A DNA stretch of 64,000 bases from Lachnospiraceae bacterium (GTDB lineage: Bacteria; Bacillota; Clostridia; Lachnospirales; Lachnospiraceae): the NCBI GenBank assembly GCA_017938315.1, contig JAGBBV010000030.1, positions 62,001 to 126,000 on the forward strand, read 5' to 3'. This document shows, piece by piece, positions 19,106-28,320 of the stretch (the stretch's first letter is position 1; the number at the start of each line of letters is the position of its first letter). The notes beneath the pieces are model-generated. The model was not told the origin of the DNA. It did no database searches and was given only the letters and a program-made list of their open reading frames with translations. A program made the position numbers and the translations under genes.

Positions 19106-19803
19106 AAGAATTTTTTTTAGACTTACTTTTTCCTCCCAGATGTGTAATATGTGATGAGGTTACGGATGATAAAGCAAGAGGGGTATGCAAAGCGTGCACG
19201 GAAAAGATTGCGTATATAAAGCCGCCTTTTTGCATGAAATGCGGAAAGAAGGTAATGGAAGGCGGCGGGTACTGCAAGGATTGCCTGCGCAGGGAGCACC
19301 GCTTTATTCAAGGGATGGCGCTGTATGATTACGCAGGAATGTCAGGTGCGTTATACCGTTTTAAATATGCAGGACGTAGCGAATATGCACGTTTTTTTGG
19401 AAGAGAATTGGCAGAGAGAGGAGGGGGCTTTCTTAACCAAATTAAGCCTGATGCGTTGGTGCCGGTGCCGATTCATGCTTCAAGAAAAAGGATGCGGGGA
19501 TATAATCAGTCAGAACTCATTGCACGGGAGCTGTCACGTCATACCAAAATACCTGTAAATTGCGACTTGGTGACCCGCATAAAGAAAACTTTGCCCCAAA
19601 GGGAATTAAGTGAGAGCGAACGCCAAAATAATTTGAAAAAGGCTTTTAAAATCCTGCAAAATGATGTAAAATTAAGTACGATTGTTATTGTAGATGACAT
19701 ATATACAACAGGCAGCACAATTGACGCAATGGCAGAGGCATTATCCGGAACCGGAGTGAAAAGAATATATTACATGGCATTGGCGATAGGACGCGGATGC
19801 TAA
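19099..19803 (+). CDS. comF: ComF family phosphoribosyltransferase-like protein
   Basis: 234 aa. N-terminal zinc ribbon with Cys pairs (CVIC, CKAC, CMKCGKK, CKDC), then a phosphoribosyltransferase fold with the PRPP loop VIVDDIYTTGSTI near residue 195. ComF supports DNA uptake and handling in Firmicutes. Here, as in Bacillus, it sits by a helicase gene and the YvyF-type flagellar-locus gene. Confidence 0.9.
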   Translation: MVKEFFLDLLFPPRCVICDEVTDDKARGVCKACTEKIAYIKPPFCMKCGKKVMEGGGYCKDCLRREHRFIQGMALYDYAGMSGALYRFKYAGRSEYARFFGRELAERGGGFLNQIKPDALVPVPIHASRKRMRGYNQSELIARELSRHTKIPVNCDLVTRIKKTLPQRELSESERQNNLKKAFKILQNDVKLSTIVIVDDIYTTGSTIDAMAEALSGTGVKRIYYMALAIGRGC

Positions 19804-19818
19804 GATGAGGTGAATTGT

Positions 19819-20229
19819 ATGAATGTACGTAATTGCAGAGGATGTGGAAAAGTTTTTAACTATGTTATGGGCCCCTTCTTATGCCCGAGATGCAGGGATG
19901 AGCAGGAAGTGATTTTCCAGGGAGTAAAGAAATACGTAGAAGAGCATCGTGGTGCTGACATTATGGAAGTTGCAAATGCATGTGAGGTTGATCCGGGACA
20001 AATCCGTCAGTGGATCAGAGAAGACAGATTACAGTTTGCAGACGATTCACCAATCAGAATTCCTTGTGAAAAGTGTGGCGTGATGATTCAGTCGGGACGT
20101 TACTGCGAAAAGTGTAAAGCAGAAATGGTAGGCGGTTTTAAACAGGTGATGCGTAGAAACACACCTCAGCCCCAGCAGCAAAGCCCCGCAGGCAGAGTAA
20201 GTGACAGAGACAGAATGCGTTACCTGTAA
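19819..20229 (+). CDS. TIGR03826/YvyF-type flagellar operon protein
   Basis: 136 aa with two zinc-ribbon-like Cys pairs at the N-terminus (CRGCGK, CPRC) and two more near 85-100 (CEKCG, CEKC). Between them is a short winged-helix-like stretch (ANACEVDPGQIRQWIRED). This matches the flagellar-operon protein found next to comF in many Firmicutes. The ATG at 19819 is preferred to the GTG at 19810, which overlaps the ribosome site GATGAGG. Confidence 0.8.
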   Translation: MNVRNCRGCGKVFNYVMGPFLCPRCRDEQEVIFQGVKKYVEEHRGADIMEVANACEVDPGQIRQWIREDRLQFADDSPIRIPCEKCGVMIQSGRYCEKCKAEMVGGFKQVMRRNTPQPQQQSPAGRVSDRDRMRYL

Positions 20230-20251
20230 GAGGAGACGGAAAGGCATCTAT

Positions 20252-20638
20252 ATGATAAATGAAGAAAAGGTCATTTTGATGACCAGAATGGCATCATATG
20301 AATACGGAAAAGGTAAAAAGGACATTACCATACTAAATTACTTCAAGGGAGACTATATCGGATTTCAGGTGTTGAAATCAGTTATTGCAGCAACCATATC
20401 TTTTTTCCTGTTATTAGGTGTTTACTTTTTTTATAACTTTGAAGTATTTATGCAGGATATTTACAATATGGATCTGCTGGCTTTCGGAAAAAGTGTAATC
20501 ATATTATATTTGTGTATGGTGGGCGCATATGGTGTAATAACCTATGTGGCTTTTGCAACGAAATACAGTAGGGCAAAGAAAAGTTTAAAGACATATTATG
20601 CAAATTTAAAAAAACTTGCGAGTATGTATGAGCATTAA
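20252..20638 (+). CDS. Small membrane protein of unknown function
   Basis: 128 aa, not recognised. Two TM helices (~46-66 and ~85-108) with a basic cytoplasmic end. The start at 20252 gives a normal spacing to GAGGAG; the longer frame would overlap the previous gene. It is followed closely by another membrane protein and then cdaA, so it may belong to the cdaA transcript. Confidence 0.65.
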   Translation: MINEEKVILMTRMASYEYGKGKKDITILNYFKGDYIGFQVLKSVIAATISFFLLLGVYFFYNFEVFMQDIYNMDLLAFGKSVIILYLCMVGAYGVITYVAFATKYSRAKKSLKTYYANLKKLASMYEH

Positions 20639-20662
20639 GAAACGAATTACGAGGAAAAGAAA

Positions 20663-21607
20663 ATGACATCATTACTTGTAGCAAAGCAATACATTAAAAT
20701 GTTTATCTCAAAATACGAAGTATATGTGAAACCGCTTTTAAAGCTTATTTTGGCACTTGCGGCACTTATGATTATCAATGCAAAAGTTGGCTATATGCAA
20801 AAGATAGACAGCTTGCCGATTGTGCTTATGGTAGCACTTATGTGTTCCTTTATGCCCATGAATTTTATTGTATTTATTTCGGCAGTATTTTTGGTATTGC
20901 ATATGTATGCATTGTCTTTGGAAGCAGCCGTAATCACTCTGGTATTGCTTGCAGTTTTATACTTGTTGTATCTTCGTTTTTCTCCGAAAGATACGCTGGC
21001 TGTTTTGTTGACACCCCTTTCTTTTGCAGTAGGTGTGCCTTATGCCATGCCCCTGGCCATGGGACTTTTAGGAACTCCCGTTTCTGCAATCTCTGTTTGT
21101 TGCGGCGTTGTAGTAACTTTTTTAGTCTGCTACATGTCAGATAATGCAACCGTTTTGGCGGGGATGGAGACGGAGGATATGTCTACCAAGTTCCGTTTTA
21201 TTATTGATGGCTTTTTGGATAATAAAGGTATGATTTTGACAATTGTTGCATTTAGTGCTGCAATTATTGTGGTATACATGATTAGGAGAATGTCCATAGA
21301 CTATGCGTGGACGATGGCAATTGCAGCGGGAGCGATAACCGATATTATGATTTTACTGATTGGTGATTTTATTTTCGATACAAATATTTCCATCTTAGGG
21401 TTGATTGTAGGAAGCATTTTTGCGGTACTGATTGCGAAAGTGGTGGAATTCTTTGGTTTTAATGTGGATTACAGCAGAACCGAGAAGGTACAGTTTGAAG
21501 ATGACGAATATTACTATTATGTAAAAGCTGTTCCGAAGGTGACGGTAGCGGCTCCGGCGAGAACTGTTAAAAAAATAAACAGTTCCAGAAGAAGACCGAC
21601 AAGATAA
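20663..21607 (+). CDS. Polytopic membrane protein upstream of cdaA
   Basis: 314 aa, not recognised. About eight hydrophobic segments between residues 25 and 275, then a basic C-terminal tail rich in Arg. It sits 33 bases before cdaA. By position it may act with the c-di-AMP synthesis genes, but nothing in the sequence shows a function. Confidence 0.7.
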   Translation: MTSLLVAKQYIKMFISKYEVYVKPLLKLILALAALMIINAKVGYMQKIDSLPIVLMVALMCSFMPMNFIVFISAVFLVLHMYALSLEAAVITLVLLAVLYLLYLRFSPKDTLAVLLTPLSFAVGVPYAMPLAMGLLGTPVSAISVCCGVVVTFLVCYMSDNATVLAGMETEDMSTKFRFIIDGFLDNKGMILTIVAFSAAIIVVYMIRRMSIDYAWTMAIAAGAITDIMILLIGDFIFDTNISILGLIVGSIFAVLIAKVVEFFGFNVDYSRTEKVQFEDDEYYYYVKAVPKVTVAAPARTVKKINSSRRRPTR

Positions 21608-21640
21608 AGAGATAAAACATATAATAACGGGGAAGTGTAA

Positions 21641-22513
21641 ATGGCACAGATAAATGAATTTATAACAACATATCTGTCATGGATACCCAGAAGTGTCAGG
21701 CTGGTTGATATTATTGAAATACTGGTTATCTATTTCATGCTGTATCATATCCTTTTGTGGATTAAGAATACCAGAGCCTGGTCGTTATTAAAGGGAATTA
21801 TAGTGATTGCTGCATTTGTATCCATTGCGGCATACTTTGAAATGACAACCATATTGTGGATTGTGCAGAATGCATTTGGAGTTGCGGTAACAGCGATGGT
21901 GGTTATTTTGCAACCGGAGCTACGGAGAGCACTGGAGGAACTGGGGAAGAAAAACATTATTTCTTCTATTATTCCTTTTGACAGCATCAGGGTGACCGAC
22001 GAGGGCAGATTTTCCGACAAAACCATTAATGAAATAGTGAAGGCATGTATTGAAATGGGCAAGGTGAGAACCGGAGCCCTTATTGTCGTGGAGCAAACCC
22101 AGTCACTGACAGAATATGAAAGAACCGGTATTGATGTGGACGGTATCGTAACCAGCCAGCTGATTATCAATATTTTTGAAAAGAACACACCTCTTCATGA
22201 TGGAGCTGCCATTATAAGAGGAAACAGAATTACTTCAGCCACATGTTATCTCCCTTTATCAGATAACATGGCACTGAGCAAGGATTTAGGAACCAGACAC
22301 AGAGCTGCCGTAGGTATTTCAGAGGCGACGGATTCCATGACGATTATCGTGTCTGAAGAAACAGGCAAGATTAGCGTTGCCTACGAAGGAAAACTGGATC
22401 GTAACCTGGACGGTGACGGACTTCGTGAAAAATTAAAAATTATACAGAATAAGCCGGAAGAAGAACTCAAAAAGCGTATTTTGTGGAAGGGACGGTCTAA
22501 GAGTGAAAAGTAA
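21641..22513 (+). CDS. cdaA: Diadenylate cyclase CdaA
   Basis: Membrane-bound enzyme that makes c-di-AMP from two ATP, 290 aa. Three TM helices in the first ~90 residues, then the DAC domain with the catalytic DGA (LHDGAAIIRGNRI) and RHR (GTRHRAAVGISE) motifs. It is followed by cdaR and glmM, the conserved Firmicutes operon that links c-di-AMP to cell-wall precursor synthesis. The end overlaps cdaR by 11 bases. Confidence 0.95.
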   Translation: MAQINEFITTYLSWIPRSVRLVDIIEILVIYFMLYHILLWIKNTRAWSLLKGIIVIAAFVSIAAYFEMTTILWIVQNAFGVAVTAMVVILQPELRRALEELGKKNIISSIIPFDSIRVTDEGRFSDKTINEIVKACIEMGKVRTGALIVVEQTQSLTEYERTGIDVDGIVTSQLIINIFEKNTPLHDGAAIIRGNRITSATCYLPLSDNMALSKDLGTRHRAAVGISEATDSMTIIVSEETGKISVAYEGKLDRNLDGDGLREKLKIIQNKPEEELKKRILWKGRSKSEK

Positions 22514-23780
22514 GATTACAGCCAATTTGGGCTTAAGAATAATATCTCTCTTTTTTGCATTTATTCTTTGGCTGGTCGTAAATAATATAGAAAATCCTAC
22601 CGTTACGGAGAGCTATGTAAACATTCCCGTAAAACTGCTAAATACTGATTTGATTACTGATGCCGGCAAGGTGTATGAGGTTATTGAAGGAACAGATGTG
22701 GTAGAAAGAGTTTCCGTAAAGGCACCTAAATCTGTTCACAGTTCCTTAAATGCCGGAGACATTACAGCTACGGCAGATGTAAGCGAACTTAGTAGTTTAG
22801 ATACGATTAGCATAAAGTTTTCAAGCAATGTATATGGAGAAGATATAGAAAGTATAAAAGGCAGTATCGATACTGTTAAATTAAATATAGAAAATAAGAG
22901 ATCTAAGACGCTCGCACTTAAAGCCGGTGTATCCGGAAGCGTAGCAGAAGGACATTTGGTGGGTGAAGTGACAACCGATCAGAACCTTGTCAGAATATCC
23001 GGTCCTGAGTCACTGATTGATAGAGTCGCAAGGGCGGCTGTAGAGATTGACGTGAGTGGATTTACCAACGATATCGGAACGAATCTGGATATCCGCTTAT
23101 ATGATGAAGAAGACCGTTTGGTACAGGACAGCAGAATCTCACAAAATATTAAATCAGTAGGAGTTAATGTAAATATTTATCAGACTACGGAAGTACCTGT
23201 TTATTTTGAAGTGTCCGGTACACCTACAGCCGGATATCGTGTGTCCGGTGAACCGGTAGGAAACCTTCAGACAATAAAAATTGCCGGTAAGGGTAACATC
23301 ATTAGAAATGTGACAGCTATCGAAATTCCGGCGGAAGAAATTGATGTGACAGGACAGTCTGCGGACTTTGTGACAGAGGTTAATGTGCGTGAATTTTTAC
23401 CTGACAATGTATTTTTAGCGGATGCATCACAGGCAAAGATACAGGTGAGTGTTTCCATTGAGCAGGAAGTATCCCGGGAGATTTCTGTGTCAGGAAAAGA
23501 AGTAGAGCTAATTAATGTGCCGGAAGGCTTCCGCGCAACAGTGGCAGAAATTGAAGACGGAACTACCATTGATGTCATCGGTCTTTCACGTGATGTTTCA
23601 GCTATTAGGGCAAATGAACTTAAGGCAACATTTGATATCCTTAAGTGGATGGAAGAACAGGAAATGGAAGAAGCAGTAGACGGTTACTATAACGTTGAGA
23701 TTGATTTTGGTTTGGGCGATAATGTAACAGTATTAGAACCTTTGGTACTGGTGTTACATTTATCTGAAATAACAGAATAA
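22503..23780 (+). CDS. cdaR: CdaA regulator CdaR (YbbR-domain protein)
   Basis: 425 aa, one N-terminal TM helix (~10-27) then four YbbR-type repeats outside the membrane (~35-110, ~120-205, ~215-300, ~310-415). It binds and modulates CdaA in other Firmicutes. The start is a GTG inside the end of cdaA. Confidence 0.9.
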   Translation: MKSKITANLGLRIISLFFAFILWLVVNNIENPTVTESYVNIPVKLLNTDLITDAGKVYEVIEGTDVVERVSVKAPKSVHSSLNAGDITATADVSELSSLDTISIKFSSNVYGEDIESIKGSIDTVKLNIENKRSKTLALKAGVSGSVAEGHLVGEVTTDQNLVRISGPESLIDRVARAAVEIDVSGFTNDIGTNLDIRLYDEEDRLVQDSRISQNIKSVGVNVNIYQTTEVPVYFEVSGTPTAGYRVSGEPVGNLQTIKIAGKGNIIRNVTAIEIPAEEIDVTGQSADFVTEVNVREFLPDNVFLADASQAKIQVSVSIEQEVSREISVSGKEVELINVPEGFRATVAEIEDGTTIDVIGLSRDVSAIRANELKATFDILKWMEEQEMEEAVDGYYNVEIDFGLGDNVTVLEPLVLVLHLSEITE

Positions 23781-23796
23781 AAAACAAAAAAGGAGA

Positions 23797-23813
23797 GTGC
23801 TTATCATAAGCAC
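23797..23813 (+). promoter_or_regulatory. Hairpin between ribosome site and glmM start
   Basis: Perfect 7-bp stem GTGCTTA-TCA-TAAGCAC lies between AAAGGAG (ends 23795) and the ATG at 23824. Unfolded, the spacing is 28 bases, too long; with the hairpin formed, about 11 bases remain. Confidence 0.6.
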
Positions 23814-23823
23814 AACGCGAAAA

Positions 23824-25173
23824 ATGGGAAGATTATTTGGTACAGATGGTGTAAGAGGTGTGGCAAATGATGAATTAACGCCGCTTCTTGCTATGCAGCT
23901 TGGGCAGGCAGGTGCGTATGTACTTACAAAAGAAAACGAACATAAACCTACCATTATGGTAGGCTGTGACACACGTATTTCCGGTGATATGTTAGCAAAT
24001 GCTCTTATGGCAGGCATTTGTTCTGTAGGGGCAAATGCTGTATATGTAGGGGTCATTCCCACACCGGCTGTAGCGTACTTGACCAGAAAGTATAAAGTAG
24101 ATGCAGGGGTTGTTATTTCCGCATCCCATAATCCTGTGGAATTTAATGGCATTAAATTCTTTGATGGTAACGGCTATAAACTCCCCGACGCCATGGAAGA
24201 CGAAATTGAAGATCTGATTAAGAGCAATATGCAGGGAATCAAATTTCCCATTGGATCCAATGTGGGAAAAATTAAATACCGTACGGATGCAAGAGAAGAA
24301 TACATCAATCATTCCATTCAGTCCGTAAATGTTGATTTGTCCAATTTAAAGATAGTAGTAGACTGTGCAGAAGGTGCATCTTTCTATACGTCTGTAGAAG
24401 CACTAAAGGAGCTTGGCGGTAATGTGGTAGCCATTCACAATTCACCGGACGGAACCAATATCAATGCCAACTGTGGTTCTACGCATATGGAAGAACTCCG
24501 TGCCCGTGTTGTATATGAAAAAGCGAATGTGGGGCTTGCCTTTGACGGTGATGCAGACAGACTTATGGCAGTAGACGAGATGGGCAATGTGGTTGATGGT
24601 GACCAGATTATGGCTATTGTGGGCAATCACATGAAGGCAAAGGGAGAACTTTCCGGTGATACCATTGTGGCTACTGTAATGAGTAATTTAGGATTTTTCC
24701 TGATGGCAGAAAAATGCGGAATCAGGGTAGATCAGACCAAGGTTGGTGACCGCTATGTATTGGAGCATATGAAAGAAATCGGAGCAAGCCTTGGTGGAGA
24801 ACAGTCCGGACATATTATTTTCCTAAAAGAAAATACCACAGGAGATGGTCTTTTGAGTGCACTTCATCTGTTACAGGTAATGGTAGAGACAGGAAAGAGT
24901 TTATCAGAACTTGCTTCTATCATGGAAGTATTGCCGCAGGCGTTAGTCAATGCAAAGGTGCCTAATCACAAGAAAGAAAAATACATGGAATATCCTGAAA
25001 TAGCAGATGCCATCAATAAGCTCACAGAGAAGTTTGCCGGAGAGGGAAGAGTGCTCATCCGTCCTTCCGGAACAGAACCGCTTGTCCGTGTTATGATTGA
25101 GGGCAAGAATCAGGAAATGATTGAAAAGGAAGCTAGAGACTTGGCTGATCTCATTCAAAATATCATGCTGTAA
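23824..25173 (+). CDS. glmM: Phosphoglucosamine mutase
   Basis: Converts glucosamine-6-phosphate to glucosamine-1-phosphate for UDP-GlcNAc, 449 aa, exact family length. Starts MGRLFGTDGVRG; the catalytic phosphoserine lies in ISASHNPVEFNGIK; metal-binding loop DGDADR; C-terminal phosphate loop RPSGTEPLVRVM. The frame extends upstream to a GTG at 23797, but that is only one base from the ribosome site, and homology starts at 23824. Confidence 0.95.
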   Translation: MGRLFGTDGVRGVANDELTPLLAMQLGQAGAYVLTKENEHKPTIMVGCDTRISGDMLANALMAGICSVGANAVYVGVIPTPAVAYLTRKYKVDAGVVISASHNPVEFNGIKFFDGNGYKLPDAMEDEIEDLIKSNMQGIKFPIGSNVGKIKYRTDAREEYINHSIQSVNVDLSNLKIVVDCAEGASFYTSVEALKELGGNVVAIHNSPDGTNINANCGSTHMEELRARVVYEKANVGLAFDGDADRLMAVDEMGNVVDGDQIMAIVGNHMKAKGELSGDTIVATVMSNLGFFLMAEKCGIRVDQTKVGDRYVLEHMKEIGASLGGEQSGHIIFLKENTTGDGLLSALHLLQVMVETGKSLSELASIMEVLPQALVNAKVPNHKKEKYMEYPEIADAINKLTEKFAGEGRVLIRPSGTEPLVRVMIEGKNQEMIEKEARDLADLIQNIML

Positions 25174-25176
25174 TAC

Positions 25177-25205
25177 TTGTGAAAAGTATAGAAAAATGAT
25201 ATAGT
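25177..25205 (+). promoter_or_regulatory. Promoter for HPr gene
   Basis: TTGTGA, a 17-base spacer and TATAGT, just after the glmM stop and ~55 bases before the HPr start. Confidence 0.5.
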
Positions 25206-25258
25206 AATAATAGAGAATACAGAATAGTCAGACAGGAAATGGATTGGAGGAGAAGAGG

Positions 25259-25522
25259 ATGGTAAGCCAAAAGGTGGTTATTAAAAATCCCACGGGTCTG
25301 CATTTAAGACCGGCCGGCATTCTTTGCAAGGAGGCAATGCAGTTTAAATCTCTAATAACATTTACCTTCAGAGGTAATACGGCGAATGCCAAAAGTGTGC
25401 TGAGTGTTCTCGGAGCGTGCGTGAAATGCGGCGATGAGATAGAGTTTATTTGTGAAGGTGAAGATGAGGAATTGGCATTAAAGAGTTTGGTCAATGCAAT
25501 CGAAAATGGTTTAGGAGAATAA
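25259..25522 (+). CDS. ptsH: HPr phosphocarrier protein
   Basis: 87 aa. The active His is in NPTGLHLRPAG and the regulatory Ser in AKSVLSVLG, so both the PTS site and the HPrK site exist. The insert RGNTANAKS and Cys-containing ACVKCGDE differ a little from model HPr, so it may be one of several HPr paralogues. HPr kinase is encoded near 61.2 kb. Start at 25259 follows GGAGGAGAAG. Confidence 0.88.
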   Translation: MVSQKVVIKNPTGLHLRPAGILCKEAMQFKSLITFTFRGNTANAKSVLSVLGACVKCGDEIEFICEGEDEELALKSLVNAIENGLGE

Positions 25523-25526
25523 AAAT

Positions 25527-25558
25527 AAATGGTCACGCAAATGCGTGACCATTTTTTA
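25527..25558. terminator. Bidirectional terminator between HPr and DUF3048 genes
   Basis: Perfect 12-bp stem AAATGGTCACGC / GCGTGACCATTT with a 4-base loop. T-runs on both strands serve the two convergent genes. Confidence 0.85.
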
Positions 25559-25567
25559 TGTTTATGA

Positions 25568-26728
25568 TTAATCAGCATCGATAACTTTGTCATCTACATT
25601 GAAAGAATCGCCGTCTTCTAAGATACAAACCATAGTCTTACCGGTATTTAATTTAATTTCATTTCCGGCATCGTCATAATATCTGGTAGCACCGTAGTCA
25701 GATGTCTTTTCCCATGTTACATGGATACCTTTTCCGTTTGTGAAGAACCAACCGTCTCTGGTGGTATCATGACACTGGAATGCAAGGTAACCTTTCTGGT
25801 CTCTTACTTCAAAATAAGTACTCTGGATTAATACATTCTTAAAAGATAACTGTTCGTTGTTTGCAAGGTCAACATGAGGACCGTCGCTGTCACCGGATAA
25901 GTGCTGATATCTGTCATAAAGGCCTGTCTCTTCATTGTATAAGAAATAGCAGTTGGTAACAGGGTATGCAGGTGACATATCAATCTTTGTAGCGGTAATT
26001 GCATCTGAGTACTGCTCTAAAGTATTAGGCTCTGCATTGGTAGCAAACTGATAATGTGTCTCGTCTGCATATCCGTCTCTGTATTCCATGGAGTATCCAT
26101 AATGTTCCATAGCATCTTTAATACGGTCAGTGCTTGTGAAAGCATTATCGGTAGAGTTCTTTGCAGTGTCTCTGTATGTCGCATTTGAGAAGTTAATACA
26201 GTTAATATTCTGGGTATCTTCACGTCCAACCAATTCATCTATGTAGAAAGGACCGCCGTAGTGAATATAGATAGCATCCCATTCAAATGCCCAGTATAAA
26301 TAATAATCACGACAGCTTCTGATGTTACCCAATTTTTCTATATTGCTCCAATCTTCCCAAACACCCATAAGTCTTGTCATGCTGCCTTCTACGTTACATT
26401 CATAAAGAATAGAGGCATCTGACAAACCATACTGGCTTGCTGTTTTAGAGTTGGGAACCATAACGGCGATGGGACGTGTTTTGGCTACTTCCTCATCCAC
26501 CCATTCATTTGTCAAACGGCTTCTTACCATGCCTTCTGCAGGAGGCGCGTCCAAATCTTCTTCAGGGACTTCTTCTACAGGGTCTTCTACTACTTCCTGA
26601 GGCTGTGCTTCGATAATAGGCTCAACAATGGGCTGAGATACAGGTGTCTCTTCTTCTTTACCACAACCGAATAATAAAAGAGATGAAGACAAGGCTACAA
26701 GAAAAAGCACTTGTAATCTTTTCATCAT
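25568..26728 (-). CDS. DUF3048 (YerB-like) lipoprotein
   Basis: 386 aa exported lipoprotein. Signal peptide with lipobox LLFGC (Cys ~22), an acidic Pro/Glu-rich linker (~25-60), then the DUF3048 region (PIAVMVPNSKTASQYGLSDA and RSCRDYYLYWAFEWDAIYIH). The role of this family is unknown. The start is the first of two adjacent ATGs after GCGAGGA; the longer frame to 26761 has no ribosome site. Confidence 0.85.
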   Translation of the reverse strand: MMKRLQVLFLVALSSSLLLFGCGKEEETPVSQPIVEPIIEAQPQEVVEDPVEEVPEEDLDAPPAEGMVRSRLTNEWVDEEVAKTRPIAVMVPNSKTASQYGLSDASILYECNVEGSMTRLMGVWEDWSNIEKLGNIRSCRDYYLYWAFEWDAIYIHYGGPFYIDELVGREDTQNINCINFSNATYRDTAKNSTDNAFTSTDRIKDAMEHYGYSMEYRDGYADETHYQFATNAEPNTLEQYSDAITATKIDMSPAYPVTNCYFLYNEETGLYDRYQHLSGDSDGPHVDLANNEQLSFKNVLIQSTYFEVRDQKGYLAFQCHDTTRDGWFFTNGKGIHVTWEKTSDYGATRYYDDAGNEIKLNTGKTMVCILEDGDSFNVDDKVIDAD

Positions 26729-26779
26729 TATATTCCTCGCTTTCTTTAATATGCTTTTCATTATAATTACACATTTGAC

Positions 26780-26808
26780 ATTATAACACAGATAGAGGGC
26801 ATCGTCAC
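26780..26808 (-). promoter_or_regulatory. Promoter for DUF3048 lipoprotein
   Basis: On the minus strand: GTGACG, 17 bases, TATAAT. The -35 matches four of six consensus bases. Confidence 0.45.
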
Positions 26809-26868
26809 TAGAAATTTCAACAAAAATATTAAGATTTTATTACGAAAAACATATCTTTAATTAATTAC

Positions 26869-26897
26869 TTGTAGAAATCTTTATTAAAGGTTAAAAT
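26869..26897 (+). promoter_or_regulatory. Promoter for rhamnose reductase gene
   Basis: TTGTAG, a 17-base spacer and TAAAAT, about 59 bases before the start. Confidence 0.45.
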
Positions 26898-26955
26898 ATA
26901 CAAGGATGATAAATGAATGTATGTAAGTCTGACAAATGAAAGGAACATAAAATTT

Positions 26956-27798
26956 ATGAAAAAGATAATTGTAACCGGTTGTAACGGACAGTTAGGCAGA
27001 GCCATAAATAAAGAATTGGCAGGGAATACAGATATTCAGTTTGTAAATACAGATGTAGCCGAACTTGACATTACCAACATTGATAAAGTTCTTGAACTTG
27101 CGAGGGAAGTAAAACCTTATGCTATTATCAATTGTGCGGCACACACAGCAGTAGACGCCTGCGAAACGGATGTGGACAATGCATACAAGATTAATGCAAT
27201 CGGTCCCAGAAACTTAAGCATTGCTGCTACAGAAACCGGTGCAAAAATGATACATGTATCAACCGATTACGTTTTTGACGGCAAGGGAACCCGCCCTTAT
27301 ATTGAATTTGATAAGACAGACCCACAGGGTGTTTACGGTGCCACCAAGCTTGCCGGTGAAAATATGGTAAAAGAATTTGCAGATAAATATTTTATTTTGC
27401 GTACAGCATGGCTTTATGGGGATGGAAAGAATTTTGTAAAGACCATGCTCCGTCTTTCAGAGAGCCATGATAAGGTTAGGGTTGTAAACGATCAGTTTGG
27501 AAGTCCTACCAGCACAAAAGAACTTTCTGCAGCTATCGCACAGCTTTTGTTTACGGAAAACTACGGATTATTCCACGCAACCTGTGAAGGAAGTTGCCAT
27601 TGGGCTGATTTTGCAACAGAGATTTTCCGTCTGGCGGGAAAGGGCACAGTGGTGGAAGGTATTTCTACAGCAGAGTACGGTGCGGCGGCACCCAGACCTG
27701 CTTACTCCATACTGGAAAATTATATGCTGAAATTAACCGGTGGATATACATTTGCCGATTGGCATGATGCAATAGAAGAATACGTAAAAACTCTGTAA
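26956..27798 (+). CDS. rfbD: dTDP-4-dehydrorhamnose reductase
   Basis: Last step of dTDP-L-rhamnose synthesis, 280 aa. NAD(P)-binding GCNGQLGRAI at the N-terminus, STDYVFDG, and the catalytic YGATKLAGE (YxxxK). It stands alone here, without rfbA, rfbB or rfbC, so those must lie elsewhere. Start at 26956 follows AAAGGAAC; the longer frame from 26917 adds a non-homologous tail. Confidence 0.9.
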   Translation: MKKIIVTGCNGQLGRAINKELAGNTDIQFVNTDVAELDITNIDKVLELAREVKPYAIINCAAHTAVDACETDVDNAYKINAIGPRNLSIAATETGAKMIHVSTDYVFDGKGTRPYIEFDKTDPQGVYGATKLAGENMVKEFADKYFILRTAWLYGDGKNFVKTMLRLSESHDKVRVVNDQFGSPTSTKELSAAIAQLLFTENYGLFHATCEGSCHWADFATEIFRLAGKGTVVEGISTAEYGAAAPRPAYSILENYMLKLTGGYTFADWHDAIEEYVKTL

Positions 27799-27822
27799 AA
27801 TAATTGCAGAGCGGAGGATGAG

Positions 27823-28281
27823 ATGGAGTTTATAGTTGAGTTGCTTCATAATGAAGTATTTGTTTCGGCAGCCCTTGGCTGGCTTATAGCACAGATAGCC
27901 AAAACAATTATTTATATGATTATTAACAGACAGTTTAAGGCAGAGAGACTGGTGGGAAGCGGTGGAATGCCCAGCTGCCATTCAGCTACGGTTTGCGGTT
28001 TGGCGGTATCTACAGCGATTCATTGCGGACCTGCTACTGCGGAATGTGCCATTGCCGTAATGCTTGCGATTATCGTAATGTATGATGCCATGGGAGTCCG
28101 CAGGGAAACCGGTATCCAGGCCAGAGTGCTAAATGAAATGATAGAAATGTTTACCAAGATGGGCAAGCAAATGACTGTAGAAGAAAAACTGAAAGAGTTC
28201 GTAGGACACACGCCCCTTCAGGTTATAGTGGGAGCCTTCTTAGGTATCGCCATCGCTATCGCGGTATGTAATATTATGTAA
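27823..28281 (+). CDS. Divergent PAP2 family protein (DUF212/YuiD-like)
   Basis: 152 aa membrane protein. The PAP2-like motif remnant GGMPSCHSATVCGLA and the later YDAMGVRRETG mark the divergent PAP2 family, thought to be related to lipid phosphatases. About four TM helices. Substrate unknown. It is 24 bases after rfbD and may share its transcript. Confidence 0.87.
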   Translation: MEFIVELLHNEVFVSAALGWLIAQIAKTIIYMIINRQFKAERLVGSGGMPSCHSATVCGLAVSTAIHCGPATAECAIAVMLAIIVMYDAMGVRRETGIQARVLNEMIEMFTKMGKQMTVEEKLKEFVGHTPLQVIVGAFLGIAIAIAVCNIM

Positions 28282-28320
28282 AAATTCTAAGCTGGGGTAG
28301 GGAAAGGCTCCCAGATGGGA

